A stretch of 64,000 nt of DNA from Leifsonia sp. Root1293 (GTDB taxonomy: Bacteria > Actinomycetota > Actinomycetes > Actinomycetales > Microbacteriaceae), in contig NZ_LMEH01000001.1 in the NCBI RefSeq assembly GCF_001425325.1, forward strand, positions 1,952,602-2,016,601, in the 5' to 3' direction. Position numbers and translations under genes: made by a program. The notes below the pieces were generated by a model. That model saw only the letters and a program-made list of their open reading frames with translations. It ran no database searches and was not told where the DNA came from. Positions 56,470 to 64,000 of the stretch are shown piece by piece (the stretch's first letter is position 1; each line of letters opens with the position of its first letter).

Positions 56470-56475
56470 GTCGGA

Positions 56476-56874
56476 TTACCACACGTAGGCGAGGACTTCT
56501 CCGCCTACGCCCTTCTTCTCGGCCTGGCGGTCGGTGAGCAGACCGCTGGAGGTGGACAGGATGGCAACGCCGAGGCCGCCGAGCACCTTGGGGATCTCGG
56601 TGGACTTCGCGTACACGCGGAGGCCGGGCTTCGAGACGCGCTTGATGCCTGCGATGGACCGCTCGCGGTTGGGGCCGAACTTGAGGTTCAGGGTGAGCGT
56701 CTGACCGACGCGTGCGTCGGCGACGTCGAAGCCGGCGATGTAACCCTCGCGCTGGAGGATCTCGGCAATGTGAGACTTGAGCTTGGAGTGCGGCATCGAC
56801 ACGGTGTCGTGGTGTGCCGAGTTCGCGTTGCGCAGTCTGGTCAGCATGTCTGCGACCGGATCTGTCATCGTCAT
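56476..56874 (-). CDS. rpsH: Ribosomal protein uS8
   Basis: 132 residues: [36 protein letters not shown] and [31 protein letters not shown]. The first ATG (56874) is kept because AGGA lies about ten bases upstream; a second ATG is two codons in. The gap to rplE is 148 bases, with no rpsN. Confidence 0.97.
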   Translation of the reverse strand: MTMTDPVADMLTRLRNANSAHHDTVSMPHSKLKSHIAEILQREGYIAGFDVADARVGQTLTLNLKFGPNRERSIAGIKRVSKPGLRVYAKSTEIPKVLGGLGVAILSTSSGLLTDRQAEKKGVGGEVLAYVW

Positions 56875-56980
56875 GTGATGTTTATCCTTCTATTCACCAG
56901 GTTTCGAGCATCCGTTACACGGAAGTCGACCTGTGGTGTTGGGGGCCCGGCGACTGCCTGACCCCGGTATTCCGATCGGC

Positions 56981-57008
56981 CCGCCTCACGCCATAAGGCG
57001 CAAGGCGG
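56981..57008 (-). other. Hairpin in the rplE-rpsH gap
   Basis: CCGCCT-CA-CGCC-ATAA-GGCG-CA-AGGCGG folds into a 6-bp outer and 4-bp inner stem with a small symmetrical internal loop, 14 bases after the rplE stop. It occupies the spot where rpsN normally lies. A processing or S8 regulatory site is conceivable. Confidence 0.5.
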
Positions 57009-57022
57009 ACCAACCGAACAGT

Positions 57023-57610
57023 CTACTGCTGGTTGTCGGCCGTCTTGAACGGGAAGCCGAGCTGCTTGAGCAGCGCGCGGCCCTCGTCGTCGTTCTTGGC
57101 GGTCGTCACGATCGTGATGTCCATGCCGCGAACGCGGTCGATCTTGTCCTGGTCGATCTCGTGGAAGACGCTCTGCTCCTGGAGACCGAAGGTGTAGTTT
57201 CCGGTTCCGTCGAACTGCTTGTCCGAGAGGCCGCGGAAGTCGCGGATACGGGGCAGTGCGAGCGAGAGCAGACGGTCGAGGAACTCCCACATGCGGTCGC
57301 CACGAAGCGTGACGTGGGCGCCGATGGGCTGGCCCTCGCGAAGCTTGAACTGGGCGATCGACTTGCGGGCCTTCGTGACCTGCGGCTTCTGGCCGGTGAT
57401 CTTGGTGAGGTCTGCGACCGCACCATCGATGACCTTGCCATCACGAGCGGCCTCACCGACACCCATGTTCACGACGATCTTCACCAGACCGGGAACCTGG
57501 TGCACGTTGGTGTACCCGTTCTCCTTGGTGAGCTCGGCCGCGATCTCGGTGCGGTAGCGCTGCTTGAGGCGGGGCTGGATTTTGCCAGTTCCCACGGCAG
57601 TTTCAGTCAT
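57023..57610 (-). CDS. rplE: Ribosomal protein uL5
   Basis: 195 residues: [107 protein letters not shown]. It contacts 5S rRNA and the P-site tRNA. It overlaps the rplX stop by one base. Confidence 0.98.
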   Translation of the reverse strand: MTETAVGTGKIQPRLKQRYRTEIAAELTKENGYTNVHQVPGLVKIVVNMGVGEAARDGKVIDGAVADLTKITGQKPQVTKARKSIAQFKLREGQPIGAHVTLRGDRMWEFLDRLLSLALPRIRDFRGLSDKQFDGTGNYTFGLQEQSVFHEIDQDKIDRVRGMDITIVTTAKNDDEGRALLKQLGFPFKTADNQQ

Positions 57611-57969
57611 TACAGGTCCTTACCTGACTTCTTGGCGTAACGGATGCGGACCGTCTTGGTGACGCCGTCCTTCGTTACTTCTTCCGTACGGAAGCCGACG
57701 CGGGTCGGCTTCTTGGTCTCGGGGTCGACGATCGCGACGTTCGACACGTGGATCGGAGCCTCGTGCGTCTCGATACCGCCGGTCTTCGTGCCACGCTGCG
57801 TCTGTCCGACGCGCACGTGCTTGGTCACGAAGTTGACGCCCTCGACGATGACGCGGTTCTTCTCGACCTGCACCTCGATGACCTTGCCCTGCTTGCCGCG
57901 ATCTCCGCCGCGAGCCTGACTGCGTCCCGAGATGACCTGCACGAGGTCACCCTTCTTGATGTTCGCCAT
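57610..57969 (-). CDS. rplX: Ribosomal protein uL24
   Basis: 119 residues: [49 protein letters not shown] is the KOW-containing L24 core, with [30 protein letters not shown] following. It is an early 50S assembly protein. It lies three bases after rplN. Confidence 0.97.
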   Translation of the reverse strand: MANIKKGDLVQVISGRSQARGGDRGKQGKVIEVQVEKNRVIVEGVNFVTKHVRVGQTQRGTKTGGIETHEAPIHVSNVAIVDPETKKPTRVGFRTEEVTKDGVTKTVRIRYAKKSGKDL

Positions 57970-57972
57970 GAT

Positions 57973-58341
57973 TTAGATGACCTCCGGCGCCAGCGAGATG
58001 ATCTTCATGAACTTCTTGTCGCGAAGCTCGCGACCGACCGGTCCGAAGATGCGGGTACCACGGGGGTCTCCGTCATTCTTCAAGATCACTGCAGCGTTCT
58101 CATCGAACTTGATGTACGACCCGTCGGCGCGACGGGTGTTCTTCTTGGTGCGGACGATGACAGCCTTGACGACGTCACCCTTCTTCACGTTTCCGCCGGG
58201 GATTGCATCCTTCACCGTGGCGACGATGACGTCACCGAGGCCGGCGTAGCGACGCTTGGATCCACCGAGAACGCGGATGGTGAGCAGCTCCTTGGCACCG
58301 GTGTTGTCGGCGACCTTGAGGCGTGATTCCTGCTGAAGCAC
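57973..58341 (-). CDS. rplN: Ribosomal protein uL14
   Basis: 122 residues, exactly the usual length: [54 protein letters not shown]-type [25 protein letters not shown], and [24 protein letters not shown]. It lies 32 bases after rpsQ. Confidence 0.98.
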   Translation of the reverse strand: MLQQESRLKVADNTGAKELLTIRVLGGSKRRYAGLGDVIVATVKDAIPGGNVKKGDVVKAVIVRTKKNTRRADGSYIKFDENAAVILKNDGDPRGTRIFGPVGRELRDKKFMKIISLAPEVI

Positions 58342-58373
58342 TTCTAACTCCTTCTATCAAGCAAGCGCGAGGC

Positions 58374-58682
58374 TTACTTGGCCTTCTCGAGGATCTCGAC
58401 CAGGCGCCAGCGCTTCGAAGCGCTGAGGGGACGGGTCTCACTGATGAGGACGAGGTCGCCGATGCCGGCCGTGTTGAGCTCGTCGTGCGCCTTCACCTTG
58501 GAGGTGCGGCGGATGACCTTGCCGTACAGCGGGTGCTTCACGCGGTCTTCGACCTCGACGACGATGGTCTTCTCCATCTTGTCGCTCGTGACGTAGCCAC
58601 GACGGGTCTTGCGGTAGCCGCGAACGAGCTCAGCCGTCTCGGCGACCTCGGCCGCGCTTGCGGCCTTCTTGGTCTCAGCCAT
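58374..58682 (-). CDS. rpsQ: Ribosomal protein uS17
   Basis: 102 residues. A short Ala/Glu-rich N-terminal extension (about 20 residues) precedes the S17 OB fold: [48 protein letters not shown] and [28 protein letters not shown]. It lies two bases after rpmC. Confidence 0.97.
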   Translation of the reverse strand: MAETKKAASAAEVAETAELVRGYRKTRRGYVTSDKMEKTIVVEVEDRVKHPLYGKVIRRTSKVKAHDELNTAGIGDLVLISETRPLSASKRWRLVEILEKAK

Positions 58683-58684
58683 GA

Positions 58685-59008
58685 CTAGGCCTCCTTCGTC
58701 TCTGCAGCCTCGGTGACCTCATCGGTCGCCTTGGCCTTCTTGGCGCTCTTCTTCTCAGCCTTGGCGGGAACCTCGACCGGTGCGGGGGTGGCACGAATGC
58801 CGAGCTCCCGCTCACGGATGACCGTGTAGATGCGAGCAATGTCGCGCTTGACCGCACGCAGGCGGCCGTGGCTCTCGAGCTGGCCGGTGGCCGACTGGAA
58901 GCGCAGGTTGAACAGCTCTTCCTTGCTCTTCTTCAGCTCTTCCACGAGACGCTCGTCGTCGTAGGTGTCGAGCTCGACTGAGGCGAGCTCCTTGGATCCG
59001 ATCGCCAT
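58685..59008 (-). CDS. rpmC: Ribosomal protein uL29 with C-terminal charged tail
   Basis: 107 residues; L29 is normally 65-80. The two-helix core is [57 protein letters not shown]. The last 30 or so residues are Lys/Ala/Glu-rich ([25 protein letters not shown]). It lies at the peptide exit tunnel. It overlaps rplP by one base. Confidence 0.95.
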   Translation of the reverse strand: MAIGSKELASVELDTYDDERLVEELKKSKEELFNLRFQSATGQLESHGRLRAVKRDIARIYTVIRERELGIRATPAPVEVPAKAEKKSAKKAKATDEVTEAAETKEA

Positions 59009-59427
59009 TATGCGTCGCCCTCCTCGCGCTTGATGATGCGTGCCTTGAGCGGCAGCTTGTGGATTGCACGGGTCATGGCCTCACGAGCGAGTTCCTCGGA
59101 GACGCCGGAGACCTCGAAGAGGACTCGACCCGGCTTGACGTTCGCGACCCACCACTCGGGCGAACCCTTACCGGAACCCATGCGGGTCTCAGCAGGCTTC
59201 TTGGTGAGCGGACGGTCGGGGTAGATGTTGATCCACACCTTTCCACCGCGCTTGATGTGACGCGTCATCGCGATACGAGCGGACTCGATCTGACGGTTGG
59301 TCACGTACGCGGAGGTCATGGCCTGGATACCGAACTCACCGAAGGTGACCTTGGTACCACCGGTGGCCTGGCCGGAACGGCCGGGGTGGTGCTGCTTGCG
59401 GTGCTTGACTCGACGGGGAATCAACAT
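59008..59427 (-). CDS. rplP: Ribosomal protein uL16
   Basis: 139 residues: [101 protein letters not shown]. The conserved arginine near residue 80 is the site hydroxylated by ycfD in E. coli. One-base overlaps at both ends. Confidence 0.98.
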   Translation of the reverse strand: MLIPRRVKHRKQHHPGRSGQATGGTKVTFGEFGIQAMTSAYVTNRQIESARIAMTRHIKRGGKVWINIYPDRPLTKKPAETRMGSGKGSPEWWVANVKPGRVLFEVSGVSEELAREAMTRAIHKLPLKARIIKREEGDA

Positions 59428-60185
59428 TATGCCGACGCTCCTTCCGCGACCGGCGCCTCGGCGCGCGGGGCGCGGCGGGGACGGTCGTCACGACGCTCGG
59501 GGCGCGACGACTTCTGGTTCGCCTGCTCGCGAGCGAGTTCCTTGTTGGTGATGTCGCCCTTGTAGATCCAGACCTTCACGCCGATACGGCCGAAGGTGGT
59601 CTTGGCCTCGTAGAAGCCATAGTCGATGTTCGCGCGGAGCGTGTGCAGCGGCACACGGCCTTCGCGGTAGAACTCCGAACGGCTCATCTCGGCGCCGCCG
59701 AGGCGACCGGAGACCTGGATGCGAACACCCTTGACGGACGGGGTGCGCTGGGCGCCCTGCAGGCCCTTGCGCATCGCGCGGCGGAAGGCCACACGTGCGG
59801 AGAGCTGCTCGGCGATGCCCTGCGCGACCAGCTGAGCGTCGGCCTCGGGGTTCTTGACCTCGAGGATGTTCAGCTGGATCTGCTTGGCGGTGAGCTTCTC
59901 GAGGTCGGCGCGGATGCGCTCGGCCTCTGCTCCGCGCCGGCCGATGACGATACCCGGGCGAGCGGTGTGGATGTCCACACGCACTCGGTCACGGGTGCGC
60001 TCGATCTCGATGCGCGAGACTCCCGCGCGGTCGAGCGAGGTCTGCAGCAGACGACGGATCTTGATGTCTTCAGCGATGTAGTCGCTGTAGCGCTGACCGG
60101 GCTTGGTCGAGTCCGAGAACCAACGCGACACGTGGTCGGTCGTGATTCCCAGACGGAAGCCGTAGGGGTTTACCTTCTGACCCAT
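59427..60185 (-). CDS. rpsC: Ribosomal protein uS3 with C-terminal extension
   Basis: 252 residues. [23 protein letters not shown], the KH domain with [21 protein letters not shown], and [39 protein letters not shown]. The last 40 residues are an Arg/Ala/Glu-rich tail ([20 protein letters not shown]). It lines the mRNA entry tunnel. It overlaps rplV by one base. Confidence 0.97.
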   Translation of the reverse strand: MGQKVNPYGFRLGITTDHVSRWFSDSTKPGQRYSDYIAEDIKIRRLLQTSLDRAGVSRIEIERTRDRVRVDIHTARPGIVIGRRGAEAERIRADLEKLTAKQIQLNILEVKNPEADAQLVAQGIAEQLSARVAFRRAMRKGLQGAQRTPSVKGVRIQVSGRLGGAEMSRSEFYREGRVPLHTLRANIDYGFYEAKTTFGRIGVKVWIYKGDITNKELAREQANQKSSRPERRDDRPRRAPRAEAPVAEGASA

Positions 60186-60550
60186 TACTTCGTACCCTCC
60201 TCAGGAGTGGCGAGCACAACAGTGATGTGGCTGGTGCGCTTCAGAATCTGGAATGCACGGCCCTGGGCACGCGGCTGGAAACGCTTGAGGGTTGCACCCT
60301 CGTCGACGAATGCCTTGGCGATGTACAGGTCCTGCTCGTCCAGGTAGGTGTTCGAGGCGTCGGCCTTGACTCGCGCATTCGCGATTGCCGAGGCAACCAG
60401 CTTGTACACGGGCTCACTTGCACCCTGCGGGGCGAACTTCAGGATGGCGAGTGCCTCCTGAGCCTGCTTTCCGCGGATGAGGTTGACGACGCGACGAGCC
60501 TTCTGGGGGGTGACGCGGATGTGTCGCACGCGTGCGATCGACTCCACCAT
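60185..60550 (-). CDS. rplV: Ribosomal protein uL22
   Basis: 121 residues: [37 protein letters not shown], and the exit-tunnel hairpin [26 protein letters not shown]. Mutations in that hairpin cause macrolide resistance in other bacteria; the sequence here looks ordinary. It lies 26 bases after rpsS. Confidence 0.98.
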   Translation of the reverse strand: MVESIARVRHIRVTPQKARRVVNLIRGKQAQEALAILKFAPQGASEPVYKLVASAIANARVKADASNTYLDEQDLYIAKAFVDEGATLKRFQPRAQGRAFQILKRTSHITVVLATPEEGTK

Positions 60551-60576
60551 TTCTTCTCCTCCTTCACGTCACCGCG

Positions 60577-60858
60577 TTAGCGGCGACGGCCCTTCTTGTC
60601 GTCCTTCACGTGTCCACGGAAGGTGCGGGTGGGCGCGAACTCGCCGAGCTTGTGCCCGACCATGGTCTCGGTGACGAACACCGGGATGTGCTTGCGACCG
60701 TCGTGCACCGCGATGGTGTGACCCAGCATGGCCGGGATGATCATCGAGCGGCGCGACCAGGTCTTGATCACGTTCTTGCTGTTGGCCTCGTTGGCCGAGA
60801 TCACCTTGCGAAGCAGGTGGTCATCGACGAAGGGGCCCTTCTTGAGACTGCGTGGCAT
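60577..60858 (-). CDS. rpsS: Ribosomal protein uS19
   Basis: 93 residues, standard: [69 protein letters not shown]. It sits in the 30S head. It lies 12 bases after rplB. Confidence 0.98.
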   Translation of the reverse strand: MPRSLKKGPFVDDHLLRKVISANEANSKNVIKTWSRRSMIIPAMLGHTIAVHDGRKHIPVFVTETMVGHKLGEFAPTRTFRGHVKDDKKGRRR

Positions 60859-60870
60859 CTTCTACAACTC

Positions 60871-61710
60871 CTACTTACGCTTCTTGCCGACGTTGCGTCG
60901 ACGGACAATGAGCTGGTCGCTGGGAAGGTTGCGCTTGCGTGTGCGGCCTTCCTTCTGTCCCCAGGGGCTGACCGGGTGACGTCCACCGGAGGTCTTGCCC
61001 TCACCACCACCGTGCGGGTGGTCGACGGGGTTCATGGCGACACCACGCACGGTCGGGCGGACGCCCTTCCAGCGCATGCGGCCGGCCTTGCCCCAGTTGA
61101 TGTTCGACTGCTCGGCGTTGCCGACCTCGCCGATCGTGGCGCGGCAGCGCGCATCCACGTTGCGGATCTCGCCCGACGGGAGACGCAGCTGGGCGTAGGG
61201 GCCGTCCTTGGCGACGAGACGCACGGATGCGCCGGCCGACCGGGCCATCTTCGCGCCGCCGCCGGGACGGAGCTCGATGGCGTGGATGACGGTACCCGTG
61301 GGGATGTTCTTCAGCGGGAGGTTGTTGCCCGGCTTGATGTCAGCGCTGGGGCCGGACTCAATCATGTCGCCCTGGGCGAGCTTGTTCGGAGCCAGGATGT
61401 AGCGCTTGGTGCCGTCTGCGAAGTGCAGCAGCGCGATACGAGCGGTGCGGTTGGGGTCGTACTCGATGTGAGCGACCTTGGCCGGCACGCCGTCCTTGTC
61501 GTTGCGCTTGAAGTCGATCACGCGGTACTGGCGCTTGTGGCCACCACCGATGTGACGGGTCGTGATACGACCCTGGTTGTTGCGTCCGCCGGTCTTGGGC
61601 AGCGGGCGAAGCAGCGACTTCTCGGGGGTCGAGCGGGTGATCTCTGCGAAGTCCGCAACAGACGAACCGCGACGACCCGGCGTCGTGGGCTTGTACTTAC
61701 GAATAGCCAT
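60871..61710 (-). CDS. rplB: Ribosomal protein uL2
   Basis: 279 residues: [47 protein letters not shown], and the peptidyl-transferase loop [31 protein letters not shown]. The invariant histidine of HPHGGG is intact. Standard length. Confidence 0.98.
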   Translation of the reverse strand: MAIRKYKPTTPGRRGSSVADFAEITRSTPEKSLLRPLPKTGGRNNQGRITTRHIGGGHKRQYRVIDFKRNDKDGVPAKVAHIEYDPNRTARIALLHFADGTKRYILAPNKLAQGDMIESGPSADIKPGNNLPLKNIPTGTVIHAIELRPGGGAKMARSAGASVRLVAKDGPYAQLRLPSGEIRNVDARCRATIGEVGNAEQSNINWGKAGRMRWKGVRPTVRGVAMNPVDHPHGGGEGKTSGGRHPVSPWGQKEGRTRKRNLPSDQLIVRRRNVGKKRK

Positions 61711-61728
61711 TAGTTATTCCTCTGCTCC

Positions 61729-62031
61729 CTAGCCGACAGCCGTGAAGATGTCGATGGAACCGGACTTGAGCGTGACGATGGCACGCTTGGTGTCCTTGCG
61801 CTTTCCCATGCCGAACTTGGTGCGGCGGGTCTTGCCAACACGGTTGAGCGTGTTGATCGAAGCGACCTGGACGTTGAAGATCTTCTCGATCGCGAGCTTG
61901 ATCTCGGTCTTGTTCGAGCGCGGGTCCACGATGAACGTGTACTTGCCCTCGTCGATCAGGCCGTAGCTCTTCTCCGAGACGACCGGCGAGATGATGACAT
62001 CGCGCGGGTCCTTGTTGTGGGCGGCGCTCAT
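61729..62031 (-). CDS. rplW: Ribosomal protein uL23
   Basis: 100 residues: [78 protein letters not shown]. It is the docking site for trigger factor and SRP at the tunnel exit. It overlaps rplD by four bases. Confidence 0.97.
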   Translation of the reverse strand: MSAAHNKDPRDVIISPVVSEKSYGLIDEGKYTFIVDPRSNKTEIKLAIEKIFNVQVASINTLNRVGKTRRTKFGMGKRKDTKRAIVTLKSGSIDIFTAVG

Positions 62032-62687
62032 GCGGAGACCTCAACCTTCTTGGTCTTGGCTGCGATGAACGAGTCCAGAGCAGCCTTGGTGAAGACGATG
62101 TCGTCGGAGACGAGGACGTCGTAGGCGTTCAGCTGGTCGGCCGTGAGGGTGTGCACGGTCGGGATGTTGCGCACGGCCTTGAGAGCCTGCTCGTCACCGC
62201 GCGAGAGCACGATGAGAACGTGCTTCGAGGTGGCGATCTGCTCGAGCAGGGCGATGACGGCCTTGGTCTTCGGGGTCTCACCGAGGGTGAGCGACTCGAC
62301 GACGTGCACGCGGGCTCCACGAGCGCGGTCGGAGAGGGCACCGAGCAGGGCTGCGGCGATCATCTTCTTGGGGGTGCGCTGCGAGTAGTCGCGGGGAGTC
62401 GGTCCGTGGACGATTCCACCACCGGTCATCTGAGGTGCGCGGATCGAGCCCTGACGAGCGCGACCGGTTCCCTTCTGCTTGAACGGCTTGCGGCCGGCGC
62501 CGGAGACCTCGCCACGGCTCTTCACCTTGTGCGTGCCCTGGCGTGCAGCTGCGAGCTGCGCCACGACGACCTGGTGGATGAGCGGGACGTTGGTCTGCAC
62601 GTCGAAGAGCTCAGCGGGGAGCTCGACGGTGCCGGACTTCTTTCCAGTCACGTCGACGACGTCGACGGTGTTGGTAGCGGTAGCCAT
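62028..62687 (-). CDS. rplD: Ribosomal protein uL4
   Basis: 219 residues: [83 protein letters not shown] contains the exit-tunnel loop. The globular body follows with [17 protein letters not shown]. In enteric bacteria L4 represses the S10 operon; such control has not been seen in actinobacteria as far as I know. Confidence 0.97.
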   Translation of the reverse strand: MATATNTVDVVDVTGKKSGTVELPAELFDVQTNVPLIHQVVVAQLAAARQGTHKVKSRGEVSGAGRKPFKQKGTGRARQGSIRAPQMTGGGIVHGPTPRDYSQRTPKKMIAAALLGALSDRARGARVHVVESLTLGETPKTKAVIALLEQIATSKHVLIVLSRGDEQALKAVRNIPTVHTLTADQLNAYDVLVSDDIVFTKAALDSFIAAKTKKVEVSA

Positions 62688-62691
62688 GTGG

Positions 62692-63348
62692 TTACGCCCC
62701 CTTCACTGCGGTGCGGACGAAAACGAGGCGGCCACGAGCGCCGGGAACGGCGCCCTTGACCAGGATGAGGCCCTTCTCGGCGTCGATCGCCTGAACCTTG
62801 AGGTTCATGACGGTGACGCGCTCGGCACCCATGCGACCGGCCATGCGCATGCCCTTGAAGACACGGCTGGGGGTCGACGAGGCGCCGATGGAGCCCGGCT
62901 TGCGGTGGTTGCGGTGCGAACCGTGCGAAGCGGAGACGCCCTTGAAGTTGTGGCGCTTCATGACACCGGCGGTGCCCTTACCCTTGCTCGTGCCGACGAC
63001 GTCGACGAGCTGTCCGGCCTCGAACACACCTTCTGCGGTGAGCTCCTGGCCGAGGGTGTAGTCGGCGGCGTCAGCCGTGCGCACCTCGGTGAGGTGACGA
63101 CGCGGGGTGACTCCGGCCTTGTCGAAGTGACCGGCGGCGGGCTTGGTCACCTTGCGCGGGTCGATCTGGCCTGCAGCGATCTGCACGGCGCTGTAGCCGT
63201 CGACCTCTGCGGTACGAATCTGGGTGACCACGTTGGGAGTGATCTCGATGACGGTGACGGGGATGAGCTTGTTGTTCTCGTCCCACACCTGGGTCATGCC
63301 AAGCTTCGTGCCGAGCAGACCCTTGCTGGTCTTGTTAGCAGTAGACAT
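62692..63348 (-). CDS. rplC: Ribosomal protein uL3
   Basis: 218 residues from the ATG at 63348: [78 protein letters not shown] is the long loop reaching the peptidyl-transferase centre. The upstream ATG in frame (63384) would overlap rpsJ and is rejected. Confidence 0.97.
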   Translation of the reverse strand: MSTANKTSKGLLGTKLGMTQVWDENNKLIPVTVIEITPNVVTQIRTAEVDGYSAVQIAAGQIDPRKVTKPAAGHFDKAGVTPRRHLTEVRTADAADYTLGQELTAEGVFEAGQLVDVVGTSKGKGTAGVMKRHNFKGVSASHGSHRNHRKPGSIGASSTPSRVFKGMRMAGRMGAERVTVMNLKVQAIDAEKGLILVKGAVPGARGRLVFVRTAVKGA

Positions 63349-63358
63349 GGTCGTTCCC

Positions 63359-63667
63359 TTAGAGCTTGATCTCGATGTTGACATCGGCCGGAAGGTCGAG
63401 GCGCATCAGCGAGTCGACAGCCTTGGGCGTCGGGTCGATGATGTCGATGAGGCGCTTGTGGGTGCGCATCTCGAAGTGCTCGCGGCTGTCCTTGTACTTG
63501 TGGGGGGAACGGATCACGCAGATCACGTTCTTCTCCGTCGGAAGCGGCACGGGGCCGACGACGGTTGCACCAGCACGGGTGACCGTGTCGACGATCTTGC
63601 GCGCCGAGGTGTCGATGACCTCGTGGTCGTATGACTTCAGTCGAATGCGGATCTTCTGTCCCGCCAT
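63359..63667 (-). CDS. rpsJ: Ribosomal protein uS10
   Basis: 102 residues from the ATG at 63667: [97 protein letters not shown]. The NusE partner of NusB in antitermination. GAGAGAG precedes the start. First gene of the S10 operon. Confidence 0.98.
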   Translation of the reverse strand: MAGQKIRIRLKSYDHEVIDTSARKIVDTVTRAGATVVGPVPLPTEKNVICVIRSPHKYKDSREHFEMRTHKRLIDIIDPTPKAVDSLMRLDLPADVNIEIKL

Positions 63668-63746
63668 GTCGAACTCTCTCTCTGTCAAGGCGTCTTACAT
63701 CCGGAACTCTCTCGAGCCGGCTGCATTGGACGCCGTCGTAGCACTA

Positions 63747-63775
63747 CGTATGTCGCACCACTGTTTATCTGTCAA
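63747..63775 (-). promoter_or_regulatory. Promoter of the S10 operon
   Basis: On the minus strand a consensus -35 TTGACA (63775-63770) is followed after 17 bases by CATACG (63752-63747), with a TACGTA overlap as an alternative -10. This places the start near 63740, about 70 bases before rpsJ. The segment is markedly AT-richer than its flanks. Confidence 0.65.
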
Positions 63776-64000
63776 TCGGCCGCCGGCCGGGCCTGTCCAC
63801 ACAACCGGAACCTGCATCCGATGATGTCGACAGACCCGCCCTGCGAGCCTGTCACCGACCCTCACGCCTCCGGTCTGGACCGGAGGAGGCACAGAGGTAG
63901 ACCCTGTGCAGTGATTGTCGATTAAGTCCGTCCTGCTGCCCGCGGCCTAACCTGATCCCGGAGGGAGGTTATGCACTGCCTGGCAGTGATTCGAAGACGC
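63776..64000. other. Non-coding right edge upstream of the S10 promoter
   Basis: I see no gene I can support between the S10 promoter and the window edge. CCTCCGG (63867-63873) pairs with CCGGAGG (63880-63886) as a small hairpin. It could be the terminator of a gene such as tuf lying further right, which is where tuf usually precedes rpsJ. An ATG at 63971 preceded by GGAGGGAGG opens a rightward frame, but only ten codons are visible and the spacing is too tight. Confidence 0.5.

Noticed and set aside
63971-64000. Possible start of a rightward gene at the right edge
   Set aside because: Only ten codons are visible (MHCLAVIRRR), the ribosome site is too close to the ATG, and no family can be judged.

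Overview
This is a 64 kb stretch of a high-GC actinobacterial chromosome. I place it in the Micrococcales, most likely the Microbacteriaceae. The reasons are the GC-rich codon use, the many GTG starts, the gene orders (glmS-acpS-alr-tsaE-tsaB-rimI-tsaD and rplM-rpsI-glmM), a GuaB3 protein beside GuaB, CIRCE-controlled groES, long Ala/Lys/Glu tails on ribosomal proteins, and a short palindromic repeat beginning GGTCTCGATACG that I recall from that family. Everything here is read by eye from sequence. No database search was run.

Layout. Positions 1-16.4 kb hold a Bax-inhibitor fragment, an ECF sigma factor with a YCII partner, lactate dehydrogenase, and an operon running khtT-like regulator, cation/proton antiporter, SURF1, DUF3817, guaA. 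They also hold an AbiEi/nuclease-like gene framed by two copies of an 89-bp palindromic repeat, then glpD, guaB3, an ABC-F ATPase, a MalY/PatB-type enzyme and a lipoprotein. Positions 16.4-25.8 kb hold guaB and a branched-chain amino acid ABC transporter (livHMGF facing livK), whose LivH carries an unusual secreted domain. Next to livK is a small lipoprotein that looks like LivK with much of its middle deleted. Positions 25.8-29.1 kb hold rarD, groES with two CIRCE operators, a methyltransferase and three small DUF4190-like membrane proteins. Positions 29.2-37.7 kb are cell-wall and tRNA-modification housekeeping: the t6A genes tsaD/B/E, rimI, alr, acpS, glmS, coaA and glmM.

Positions 37.7-63.7 kb are the ribosomal protein super-cluster, read leftwards: rpsJ through secY-adk-map, then infA-rpmJ-rpsM-rpsK-rpoA-rplQ, truA, rplM-rpsI-glmM. 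It departs from the usual actinobacterial order in three ways. rpsN is absent between rplE and rpsH, rpsD is absent between rpsK and rpoA, and a complete 7.8 kb mannitol PTS regulon sits between map and infA. That regulon comprises mtlR, an orphan IIB, HPr, enzyme I, mtlA, mtlF and mtlD.

The genes fit a free-living heterotroph. Mannitol enters through the PTS as mannitol-1-phosphate and is oxidised to fructose-6-phosphate, which GlmS and GlmM turn toward peptidoglycan precursors. GuaB and GuaA supply GMP, and the liv system imports branched-chain amino acids or a related solute. I saw no rRNA, tRNA, CRISPR array, transposase or prophage gene. The most unusual items are the LivH fusion, the core-deleted LivK paralogue, the repeat-flanked AbiEi-like gene and the PTS island inside the ribosomal cluster.
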